Shown: positions 38,647 to 50,600 of the stretch, piece by piece | How the letters are laid out: each line of letters opens with the position of its first letter | Numbering within the stretch: position 1 is the first letter of the stretch | Assembly: GCA_023014335.1 (NCBI GenBank) | Contig: JAECYW010000017.1 | Coordinates: forward strand, 930,001 to 994,000 | Direction: 5' to 3' | DNA: 64,000 nt | DNA from: Galerina marginata | Taxonomy: Eukaryota > Basidiomycota > Agaricomycetes > Agaricales > Galerinaceae | Notes under the pieces: generated by a model | What the model saw: only the letters and a program-made list of their open reading frames with translations | What the model was told of the DNA's origin: nothing | Database searches by the model: none | Program-made: the position numbers and the translations under genes

Positions 38647-41600
38647 ATGCAAGGTATACCGCTCTTGGTTGTATCCTGTGGACTGCTCTATTTTGTTCGA
38701 CAGCTGTTCAGCTTCTGGAATGCGGTTCGCTCTATTGGGTATGTTATAACGAGTACTTGACAGTGAAGCCACGCAATGACGGGGTACGCATTTTGATAGG
38801 CACCTTCCAGGCTATCGCACATTGTTCTCGCACTACAGTGCCATGGCGTTCCTTTTCCCCCGAGCGCCTGGCCTGAGTCCCGGGAGTAACCATTTTTTTA
38901 GTGATAAACATACCAGTATGTAATGATTGCCGGCCTCATCAGGTTTTGTCGCTCACTTATAATGATCCAGGCTTTGCGTCCGCAGGATGGGATATGAACT
39001 CGATAGCACGTATTCTTTCCAAATGACAAGAACAGCAATCTGAAGCTTGACATTTAGGTTTCCATGATCCCGAGTCCAATTACGACTGTTACAATTGCAG
39101 ATGCAGACACGATCAAGGTGAAGTCTCTCGAGCGTTGGTGTTGAAGTCCGCAACTAAATATCGAGTTCCGAAATCGAGTAACGACTCGCTAGTTAGTAGA
39201 TTTGAGTAAAGATTAGATTATCCTATTTAATCTCTTAATACGAGGCTCGCCGCTATGTACCGCACTGGCAATAGCACGTGTTACAGGACCCCTGTAAGAC
39301 TTAGGACGAGAAAAGAACTTAGTTCACACTGTGTATTTCGAGGGTAAAAGATGGATGATTTTCCTGTATTTCGAACTGTTCTTATATACATGTTTCTACG
39401 GAATATTCTCTATGGTTCTACAACTATCTACGGCCCTCGATACCTTTCAAGAAACGCTGTCGAGTCAGAGTTGGAGCTCGTGCGAGCGGACTCTTTAGTC
39501 GGCCATGAATCTTCGTGTTCCGAGATTCCATATTAGGATATGATCCATAACATTAGCCCCCCCAGTCTCGGAATGCGAAGGAAATCGAACAAATTAAAAA
39601 TTTATTCTAAGTTAATCTATGTGGAAGCATCAAAAAAAAAGAAATATTGTTGTAGTTTACGGTATTTTATGTGTATCCAAACGAGACGAAGAGTAACCAA
39701 ATTAGAAAGCCGTACTTTAATGTATATAATCGAAATTAGTTTGTCAGAGTGGAAAACGAGACGGGAATATTGAAAGGGAAACTAGTCAGAGAGACGACGA
39801 CTCGGAGAAAAATATGAAACCTCTAATTGTAGCTGACTCGAAGCCCCTGGCTAGCAGCTAAAGTCATAATGCGCGCGAGGTACTGCTCCCTTTCGTTCAA
39901 CTTGCCCAACTGAATTCTTCCGGCGAAGATATCTGCGGCGCGCGCTTCGCGAGCGCGATGCAAAGCGCTGGCCTTGGACATGGTGGGATGCAAGATTAAG
40001 GCGACGTCTGAGGTATCCGATGTTTTTTAGCTTGAAATTCCCTGGTAAAAAATGAAGCGACATACTATTCTCGATTGCAGTCAGGTCGAAATCCTCCTCA
40101 ACGAAGGGCGCTGGGGTGTGAACAGAATGAACGCCATTAACACCAGAGACTCGTTCCATAAACTCGCCCCACTTGATGCCGAAATACGAACCCCAATTCC
40201 ACTCAGAAGAGGGACCTTGCGCGAGAGAACGATGGATTGCAGCGGCCATCCAACCAATGTGAGCGAGAACGGTCTTCTGGACAATGGTGAACTGGTCAAC
40301 TAAGGACTGCACCGAGGCGAAGTTCTGGCATAACGGGTTGACAGTGGGTGAAAGAAGAGTGATGGGGAGAAGAAGTGGTTCCATGTCAATAGACCTGAAC
40401 GCGGAATCGGGAATGGTGAGAGGAAGCGGACCGGCCTCCATGTCGTAGGGATTGTACTGGTTGCCAGCACATTGGATGAGCTGCGCAAGCTTGATGACGG
40501 AGAGCCAAGCGGCATCTGCAAGGCGTTGGTCGAGTCGGTAGGAGGTGACTCCAAAGTTAACGTCAGGGGTGATGTCGAGAGGGGACAGTTTGTACTGGGC
40601 TACGCCAGAGTTCACTGCACCGAGAAAGATGGTCCGAAGGTAGGTATCTTGAAGGACGATGTCGAGGGCATTAACATAGGGGTCTGTGATGACGGTCAAG
40701 GCATATGGAGATGGGGACGGCATAATGGAAGATGAAAGGAAGTCGGTCGGTAAGTCGATATTGGTGTCGAGGATAGGGGACGGAGGCGGGGTGGAAGGCA
40801 CTTCGTTGAAAAGAAGCGGAGAGGCAGAGGTGTAGGTGGAGGACATTGTCGGAAATAGTGTGTGGAAGTAAAAGTAATAAGCTTTGAGGCGAAAGGCGAA
40901 GAGAAGATGGCTGTTGGGATGAAGAAGGGGGGATTTCTGGACGGGATTATATCTGTTGTTGCATGAAAGAACGATAAATAAGGGAAGGATGACGCACTGG
41001 AAGAGATATACGTCACTAAAGAACAATCTGGATAGTTCCTTATCGTTCTGGAGTGACCTCAGAACTTGTCGTCCTTTCATGAAAGGACCGGCTTAGCCTC
41101 GTTTTTTTCCAGTCCAGCAAAACTTCCGGCGCGTTCTTTAGTTCCTGTTTTGTGAGCCACTCATCATCCTCTGGTCCATAACCAACGTACCTAACTCTGT
41201 ATTCACGAACTCTTCTCCCCTTTCGAGCCTTCCGAAGTCGTTCATCGAGTATGCCAACGAGCTCAACTTCAGGTTTTTGATCAAAGGAATCGCGCATGGC
41301 AGGTCGCGTCGAACGCGTGCCAAATTTAGATGGTGATGACGTATAGGATTCCAAATGCGTTATATTGATGATCGGGTGTATTCCATAGGACACCGGGAGG
41401 CGGAGATGGTAAGTTACCGGACTCAGTTTCCTGAGGATTTCGAAGGGTCCTTCGTATTTCCCAAGAAGTTTCTGACCTCGACCTTTTTCCTTGCGAAGTA
41501 AATTTAAAGAGTGAGGATTCAATAAGACTAAGTCACCAACCTCGAATTCTTTACTTAGTCTACCATTGTTGTAGTTAGATTGTTGGTGACTCTGTCCGAC

Positions 41601-44600
41601 TTTAAGGGCGTCTAGTGCCTGAGTTCGATCAGCCATGAATTGTTCCATCATATCCGCTGCTCGTTGATCCGTTGATTCTTGATTATCCGAGATCGTTACA
41701 TCACGATTAATGTGATGGCCCGAATGCATGATCGTTGATCGCGTAATAGGCGTGTATCCTCGGAGTAAGTAGGCTGGTGCGAATGAGGTAGCAGAGTGCG
41801 GCGTCGAATTATAAGCGAGCATTATCCCATCAATATGATTAACCCAGTCATCTCGCGAAGGCTCAACATAAGCTCGAAGAGCAATTTCCAAGGTTTGATT
41901 GAGAATTTCTGTTTGCCCATCCGCTTGGGGATTGTAAGCTGTAGTTAATGCACGCTTCATTCCCATAAGTCGGCAGACCTCACTCCAAAATTCGTTGCGC
42001 CATCGAGTGTCGCGGTCAGTAATAACTTGCTTTGGTATTCCGTAATGTGCTATAACGTATTTGAAAAATAATGCTGCTGTTTCGGCGTCGGTGATCTTCG
42101 TTGTGCAAGGAATAAATATCCCGTATTTAGTCAGTTTATCAACTATAACTAAGATATTGTCAAAGCCTTCTGAGAGAGGCAGTTCCGGGATAAAGTCCAT
42201 TGAGACTACTTCGAAAGGCCTTGTTGGAATAGGAATAGGCTGTAATAAACCTAACGGTGCATGTCGACGGGGTTTAATCTTTTGACAAATATCGCAGCTA
42301 GTGGTGAAAGACTTGATTTCGCGAGACATTCGTGGCCAATAGTAGGTCGAAGCTATGCGGTTGTAAGTTTTATGGTATCCTGAATGTGCAGCTTCCGTTT
42401 TACATTCATGGACTTCCTCCATCAATCCTTTTCGCAACGCTGAAGGAACACACAGGCGGTTATTTCCTAAAGCATCTTCAAAGTAGATTAAACCATCCTC
42501 AGAGTAGTGATAGTGATGAAATATTCCTTCTGCACCTTTCCGAAACGCTTCAATTACTTCACAAAAATGAGTATCATTGAGATATTCTTTCCGCCAGACC
42601 TCAACCTCCTCATCAGTTAACCCTACCAACACTGAGTAGCAACTGGATAAGGCACATGAAAAAGCTGGTAGGTCTTCAGATTCTCCAACATCATTCTTGA
42701 TAGCCGTGTGACACGCGTCAGCTCCAAAATTTTCGGTCTCAACAACGCGGCCTGCAATTCCTAACAGTTTTTCCTCAAATCGGTCGCCCAATTCGTCAAA
42801 CATGTTTTTCAAAGGATCATTTGAGGACGACAGTTCAATGACTGAATTATCATCCGTGAGAGGTCCTTCCGAGAAAGGAATTCGCCGTCGAAGACGAGAT
42901 ATCGGATCTACGTTTGAATGCACCTTTCCGGCTCGATGAATAATTTTGAGGTTCGGATAAGCTGAGAAAACAGTTCCCCAAGTAAGTAATCGTCGATTAA
43001 TATTTTGAAATGTCTTGCTCCAAGTTAATGCGGCATGATCGGTAATTGCCAGAACGTGTTCGCCTTCTAAAAAGGGCTGAAATTTGATGAGCGCCTCTTT
43101 AAGCGCCAATGCTTCCCGCTCAGTCGGTGAGTAATTTCTTTCTGCCGATTTTAATACACGAGACCAGTAGGCAATAACTCTTTCGATATGTACAGTTGTA
43201 TCGTCAAATGTTTTGCCCCAACTACCTGGATTAGGTACGTCGTTAATTTCCTTAGAGAGCGTGACTACTAATTGTGGAACAGGTTCGCCGGCAGTAAATG
43301 CCCGCTTCAACTTGTCATAAATTTTAGTTCCTCTAAGGTCCTTAACAGCGATGGGTTGGACTTGTTGAAGTATTCCTGCAAGTCCGTAATCGCATGCATC
43401 CGTATATACTCTGTATGGTAATCCAGGTTTGGCATATCCTCTAATTGGTGCATTACTCAAAACCTCCTTACAGAGTGAAAAGGCTTCTTGATGAACCTCG
43501 CTCCATTCCCATTTACTTTCCTTCTTGAGTAGCTCAAATAGCGGGTGCGCAATCCAGGCATAGAATGGTATATAACTAGCAAAATACACCATCATTCCAA
43601 GGAATGTTTGTAACTCGGGAACATCTTTGGGTGGTTCAAGACTCACAATCGCGTCTACCTTCTCCTTATGAGTCGAAAGTCCCAGCCTGGATACCTTTTG
43701 ACCGAGCAAAAGGAGTGACTGGTAAGCTAAATGACATTTTGGAGGTGATAGAGTGATATTTGCCTTACCAATTGCTTTAAAAACCTGGTCCAAATGAACT
43801 AAGTGGTCTTCGAAGGTCAAAGAAAATATCACTATGTCGTCAATGTAAACCAAAGCAAAGATCCAAAGAAATGGGGCGAGAACATTTTGCATGACTCATT
43901 GAAAAACACTAGGACCGTTTCGATATCCAAAGGGCATACGTCGAAATTGCCATAGACCTCGATGCGTGCGAAAAGCTAGTCTTTCCGCGGCTGAATCTGT
44001 TAAGGTTAGTTGAGTAAATCCGGCGAGAGCGTCGAGAGTACTTAGCCATTGCGCTCCCGTTAATGCCTGTAAGATGTCGTCCTGTTTAGGCAAGGGAAAT
44101 TCGTCAGGTATAACATTTTCATTAAACTTCCTCAAGTCAATGACCATTCGAGGTTTACCGTTTCGGTATACTATAAAGACCGGGGCAGCCCATGGACTCT
44201 TTGAAGGCTCGATGACTCCGAGTTTAATCCAAGTGTCCATTTGCTTGTCCATGATCTCTCTTTTTGCTGGTGAGGCTGGGAACGGCGGAAGTGATATTGG
44301 CGTGGTACCAGGTTTCATCTGAATTTCAACCTTACCAGGATAATTTCCTAGTCGTCCGTCGAGCCCAAAAGCTTGCTCGTTCGATAGCACTACGGCCTCT
44401 AGCTGTCGGCGTTGATCATGAGTTAGCGCAGAGGAAATGTCTATCTCTGAGAGTAATTTATCTCGTGGTATGTCGTCGGGTGGAACCTCGGAGGTCTTGG
44501 GGCCTCCTTCGATAGGTTCTGTTGCAACTGGGTCGTCCTCTTCAGTCGCGTTGCGTTGAGCTTTCGAAGTGATTTCCGTCTCGGCCCTGATGACCTTGGC

Positions 44601-47600
44601 TTCTCTTTCCGTCACCAAATTCCGAATTAGAGAAGCATGCGCATTAATTTTGACTTGTTCTTGCACGGAATAAAAATCTTCTCGGTCAAGCCAGTTCCGA
44701 GGATTCCGTGCGTGAGCAAGAACTTGTCCCTTTGCTACGGTATATGGAGTTTCCGAGAAGTTTGAAATATGAATAAACGAATGATTAGTGTCGATTAGCG
44801 TGTCAGGATTACCAACACAAACGCTCATAGTCTTGTTGCAGACGAATTGTCGTTCAACAAAGATAGAACCTTCTTCATTTAATGTGTGTGATGTGACGGA
44901 TATCGACTTACTGGAAAACGGAGGAATAATTTGCCGCTCGTTTGCACGTACTTCCCCAGAATTTCGTCGTCTACGCTCCTTCGTCCTTAGTTTCTGTTGT
45001 TGTCGGTGACGCCTGGATTTAAAGTTTGAAGAGCTTAACTCAGGTAATGTTCTAATCTGAAAGGTTTGACCACCCTCGTCGGATAAGATGGACCCGGTCG
45101 AGTTTTCGACTTGAATACACCGTCCGCAGGAACCAAATTCTAAGAAACTGTTACCATCTCTTCGAATGACTGAAATTGAATACTGATCCGCGAAGTCATT
45201 ACCGAGAATAAAGGGTGTTGTCATTCCTTTGACAACATAGGCTTCAACAGTGATCTTTACAGGTCCCTCCTCGGTTTGAAAGCAGATGTCGAGGTCAACA
45301 AATCCTGATATGGAACTTGTACCTGTTACTTGAATAAGATTTATCTTCTGACCATTCTTTATTTTGGGCTTGATCTGTAGTTTCTCCAATGCGGAAGAGG
45401 AGATCAGAGTAATATCTGAACCTGTGTCTATTATAATTTTCATAGGTTCATCCAAAGCGCTTCCAACCACGGCTGTAGTTTGCGTAGCTTTAGCGCCGAG
45501 GAAAGAACAGCCTGGTGGTCGAGACATGTGCCGTTTTAATTCAATCATTCTTCCGGGCTGCGCGAAATAATTGACCGGTGAAGTTTGCAGTTGCTGGATT
45601 TCTTTGGCTAAGCGTCTCCTAGTTCTTCTATTCAGCGGCGGCTTACTGGGTGCCGTAGGCAGACCTGGAAAGGTCGTGGGAATTCGATCATCCGGGCGCT
45701 TATCTTGCTGAACGTGATAAGTTCTGACTTCTGGCTCGTTGGGGCCAGGAACTTCTTCTTCATCACCGGAGTCAGAGATATCTAATGAGTAGTATAAATT
45801 GTCGTACTCCTCTTGGGCCTCGTGTTCATCAGTAGATGACTTAGAAAGGTTAGTTCGCGCCATACGATTACTTTTGTAAGAGTGTCTGCACTCATTATCC
45901 CAATGCTTGTCGCTTCCACAGTGACGGCAGGGCCGTGCTCCTTTCTCTCCTGGAGTCAACCCTTTCTTTGAAACATTAGAATCGTCTTTAGGGAATTTGG
46001 GAGGGTCCATACCCTTGAAAGCACCTACCAAATGCGTTCGCGGAGAATAATAATCACGATTAGAAAATTCCCGATTCTCTCTATTGCGATCTCGTGGAAA
46101 ATTCGTTTGCGAGTTCATACGCATTAGAGTGTCTTCGTGGTATCGAATGGCTGTCTGGAACTCCACGGCTGTAGCGTAGAGTTGGGTAGTGAGTACGGTA
46201 TTCCAATTCGCTGGAGCTCCTTCCATGATCTCAAGAATTAATTCCGAATCCTCCATAGTCCAAACAATATTCAAGAGTTCAGTCTTACGTATGAAGTACT
46301 CACTCGGGGTCTCTCTGGAATGACCAGACTCTCGGTAGTAGGCACGAATAGCCTTACCCTTTTGTTGATCTAGCCATTTGCGGTTCATGTAGTAATCAGT
46401 AATTGTGTTACGCAAGGTATCCCAATTCTTTTCACTAGAATCGCGAAATTTACTAGGAAGGGACCAGTACCAAGTCTCCGCTGAGCCTTCTAAACGTCTA
46501 GGAACGATTTGACCTAGTTGATTAAATACTGTCTTAGACATAAGAGCAAGGTTATTGACTTTTGCGATCCATCTGACGAGCGTATTGGTATTTCCGTCCC
46601 ACTTCGGCACAGTTTCGGGCTTAAGTTTAGTGTCGAAATGAGCCTCTTGTGGCTGCGTTGATTGGCGCTCGGATTTCTCACCGCTTGAAGGACTCCTTGG
46701 TTGAGAGTTCCCTGCGTCATCGGCCGGTTGTCGAGGTCTTCTGGGAGGTCCTGGTGGCCTTTCCCGTCTTGAATTATTGCCACTGCTGTCAGAACCTTCG
46801 TCGTCAGATGGGTCCGGTGGAGCTCTCCTTGGCTGAAAATAGGCGCCGCCGTTGATACTTTTATCGGGGCTTCCTTTATCGTTTGGCTTCCTTGGGGGTC
46901 CACTAGGTGATTCGGGTGGTTGATCCCGTTCTCCTTCTTTGAACCTGTTTCCTACATTGTCGAGGAGACTTTTTAAAGTGGTCGTCGGCGGCTTGTCGCG
47001 AGCGTGACCACCTAGGGTAGCGTTCCTAATGCGACCTATACCTTCGGAGCTATATTGAAACATAGAGGAGTGACGTCGTCCGGACCTTTGAGGAGTTGAT
47101 GTGTGTGGTTCTTCGTCCTCTTCTTGGTAATCCTCGCGGAATTTCTTCTTCTTGTTAAGTGAAATAGATCGGTCCCGTTGAAGTATACTTACGTTTGCAT
47201 CCGTTTCGTCAATTCCAAAAAGGTTCGCATTCCTCGGCTGAGCTTCTGAAAAATTATAAACTAAGTCAAAGGTTTTTAGAAAGCCCTCTACCTCAGTACG
47301 AAAGGCGATAGCTAAAATCTCGTAGTCGTTTTCGGAGTGAAAAGAGTTTATGTCACCCGTCTTTCCCCAGATTGGGAGAGGGGGTACCGGATAACCTTCA
47401 ACAAGAACAAAATCCTTTAATTCTTTGAGCACCCTATAGAGTGCGCCCATAAGATCGGAGTAAGCCTCTCGTCGAACCGCGTATCCCACTCCATTCTTTG
47501 TCTCAACCTTTCTAATTGACATTAATAAATCATCTAGATTGGTTTCGGTACTATTGAAAACATCCCTACAAAGACGTCTAGAGAATGCCAAATCCTTGTC

Positions 47601-50600
47601 GATAACTCTCCGAAAATAATCTCCTGCGAAGGCTAACGCTTGGATCCTCCTTTCGGTTAGAGCCGAATCGGACCTGTATCGGGAGGGTGATTGTAGAGTA
47701 GGCAAGTTTAGCAGGCCATGCGTAATTTCTTCGGTGAAGTCGGCTTGACTGATTGGTCCTTGAAGAGGGGTAAGAGTGGCTAGATCGTAATCGACGATCT
47801 CGCTATCGTTTCCCTGATTTCCATTGGCGTTAGGCATGTGTGGCGGCCGTTCGCGTTCGGTAGCTGTCAAGGTCATGGTTAGCTTATGGATCAAAGGAAC
47901 TTACTGATTGTGTATGAGAAGTCGTTAATAACTCGATTTCCCAATGTGTCCACCAATGTTGAAGTCCGCAACTAAATATCGAGTTCCGAAATCGAGTAAC
48001 GACTCGCTAGTTAGTAGATTTGAGTAAAGATTAGATTATCCTATTTAATCTCTTAATACGAGGCTCGCCGCTATGTACCGCACTGGCAATAGCACGTGTT
48101 ACAGGACCCCTGTAAGACGGCGGTCTAACTATAGGTGTGGCCTCCACGAAAAGAATTAATTAATTAATTAATTGATCGCAGAGAGAGAGAAGGGGACGGA
48201 GAAATTAATATACTCCCTCCCAATTCGATGTAGTCTCTTGAAAAATTTACATTTTGAACCTCGTAGATAGCGAGTTGGAATAGAGCAAAAATATAGAAAA
48301 TTTCCGGCGCCTGCGGCGCAATATCCGGGTGCCAAAAGGCCCCGCGGAAAACTCATCTACGTGTGCTTGTGCTAAACAGCCGCGCCGGTGAGATAAAATT
48401 TTAGCATAGAATACTATTACCTTACCGTATCCCTTAGAATACGCTTGTTTAAATATTTAATCACCAACGCAGTCTAGGATCAATGGGTTCCAAGCCTCAA
48501 AATGGTAGGAAATCGTGTTTTGCACCGATTTCTAGACAGAATTTCGCGCTATTCACAAATTTGAATCGGCTAATATGCTTCTATTTCTGTTAGTTCCAAA
48601 TTACTCAAGTTTTGTGGAAGGAAGTGGCATATTCATCCTTGAATGGTCAATTTACTGACCAGATCCACCAGTGAAGCTATTTAAACAATTCATTTACTAC
48701 ATTACATTAAATGTACATGGCTTGAAGGCTATCTAGACTTGTATTTAAATAGTCAGACAACAAATTCGAATTTTTTCAGGTTGATCCAAGATATGTGGAA
48801 GGCTGCAGGGCCTCGTCGAGGCGCTCTCTCTGCCAAATTTTGCCTTCCTAAAGAAGTAAGTCGCGTTAGCTAATGCGGTAAGTCGTGCGAACAAATGTAG
48901 TAAGTATTTCAAACTCAGATAGGTTTTTGGCAGGCCACACCTATAGTTAGACCGCCGTAAGACTTAGGACGAGAAAAGAACTTAGTTCACACTGTGTATT
49001 TCGAGGGTAAAAGATGGATGATTTTCCTGTATTTCGAACTGTTCTTATATACATGTTTCTACGGAATATTCTCTATGGTTCTACAACTATCTACGGCCCT
49101 CGATACCTTTCAAGAAACGCTGTCGAGTCAGAGTTGGAGCTCGTGCGAGCGGACTCTTTAGTCGGCCATGAATCTTCGTGTTCCGAGATTCCATATTAGG
49201 ATATGATCCATAACAGTTGGTGATATCTCCTCGGACTGACGAAGACAAAGGAAATCACATCTTCAAGGGCTCGCTTCCCTAAGCCCGTCTTTCAATATGA
49301 GATCCTGACTTTCTTCGGACGTAATATCGTGGCCTCCGAAGGGGAAGAATGGAAGAAGTATAGGAAGATATCTGCTCCAGCTTTTTCTGATGTACGTCAA
49401 CGCCGTTGATATTTCGATTGATTTTTACTCACTTCTCAATCACCCCCAGCGAAACAACAAACTTGTTTGGGATGAGACGGTTCAAATAATGGTTGGCCTT
49501 TTTGACGAAGTTTGGAGGGACAAGGATGAAATCTCTGTGGATCACTGTGTGGAAGTCACTCTTCCAGTTACGTTTCCAATTGCCCACCATGAGATTTGGT
49601 CTAATAGTGGCAATACTCCAGATCGCTCTCTTTGTTATCGGGGTCGCAGGCAAGTCTTTCTTCAAGAGGGAAATCGTGTAGCATATGAACGATACGACTA
49701 GGATTTGGGAGAAAGATATCCTGGCACGACGACGTTGTCATCCCCGCTGGACATCAGATGACTTTCAAAGACTCGCTCCATATCGCGTCTTCCGACATTA
49801 TCTTCAAGGCAATCCTACCAGACTGGGCATTAAAATATGGCACAGCTCGCCTGCGAAATGTCAAAACCGCTTTTGAAGAACTAGGGGTACGTGAGGTGTA
49901 TATACGCTTTCTATCATCTGTATTAAATCAACAAACAGGCATATATGTCAGAGATGGTCAAGGAACGCTACAATTCAGAAAAAATAGAACGCCATGATTT
50001 ATTTACTAGCTTACTTGACGCCAACAGCGACGATCTCGACGGTGACCATTTGACAGAAAGTGAACTTATTGGTCAGTAATTATTTCGACCTCTGACTGCT
50101 GAGTGTTGAATGACCACAATTGAAGGCAATATTTTCATATTTCTTCTCGCTGGGCACGAGGTTAGTCGTTAGCGATCTAATCCGAGTTGTATGACATCCT
50201 GGTCCTGACCTCGATATGGGTAGACAACCGCACACACCCTATGTTTTACTTTCGCGCTCTTGGCGTTCCATCCAGACGAGCAAGAAAAGCTATTGCAACA
50301 CATTAAATCTATTTTACCTGATGGCAGAATTCCGGTGTGTCCTCAGTGTAAAATATATTCTTTCTCTGATATTTTGTTATTTTAAAGACGTACGAGGAAA
50401 TGCCATCGCTGACATATTCCATGGCGTAAGCATTATTTTACCACACTTACTGAGATGGTTTTCAACAGCAATGCGTAGCGTATTTTACGAAACACTGCGT
50501 TTATTCCCTCCAGTGAGTAACCTTGCTATTCGTTGACCAACGAAGCAACACCCATTTCTTCATGTAGGTTGTCAACATCCCAAAATATAGCGCCGAAGAT

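Larger units (their letters stand above)
39139..49215 (-). mobile_element. Full-length Ty3/gypsy LTR retrotransposon (chromovirus-like), minus strand
   Basis: The element is bounded by TGTTATGG...CTTCAACA LTRs (read on the minus strand) and flanked by a 5-bp target duplication gttgg (39134-39138 and 49216-49220). Order on the minus strand: 5' LTR (47957-49215, enlarged by a nested element), primer-binding site, gag-pol, an extra ORF, polypurine tract, 3' LTR (39139-39552). The two LTRs, each 414 bp once the nested element is removed, look identical base for base, which suggests a recent insertion. It lies in an intron of the P450 gene, in antisense orientation. Integrase and a C-terminal chromodomain-like segment place it near the fungal chromoviruses. 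It is about 9.2 kb without the nested element. Confidence 0.95.

Noticed and set aside
39351..39536. 61-codon ORF repeated exactly at 49014-49199
   Set aside because: Both copies lie in the LTRs; the repetition follows from LTR duplication and is no sign of a conserved gene.
39851..41080. Calling the extra gypsy ORF an envelope gene
   Set aside because: No signal peptide at the likely start, no transmembrane anchor near the C-terminus and no furin-like site or cysteine pattern; only its position matches.
48168..48356. 62-codon minus-strand ORF inside the TIR element
   Set aside because: Too short, no transposase motif, AT-rich; the element appears non-autonomous.
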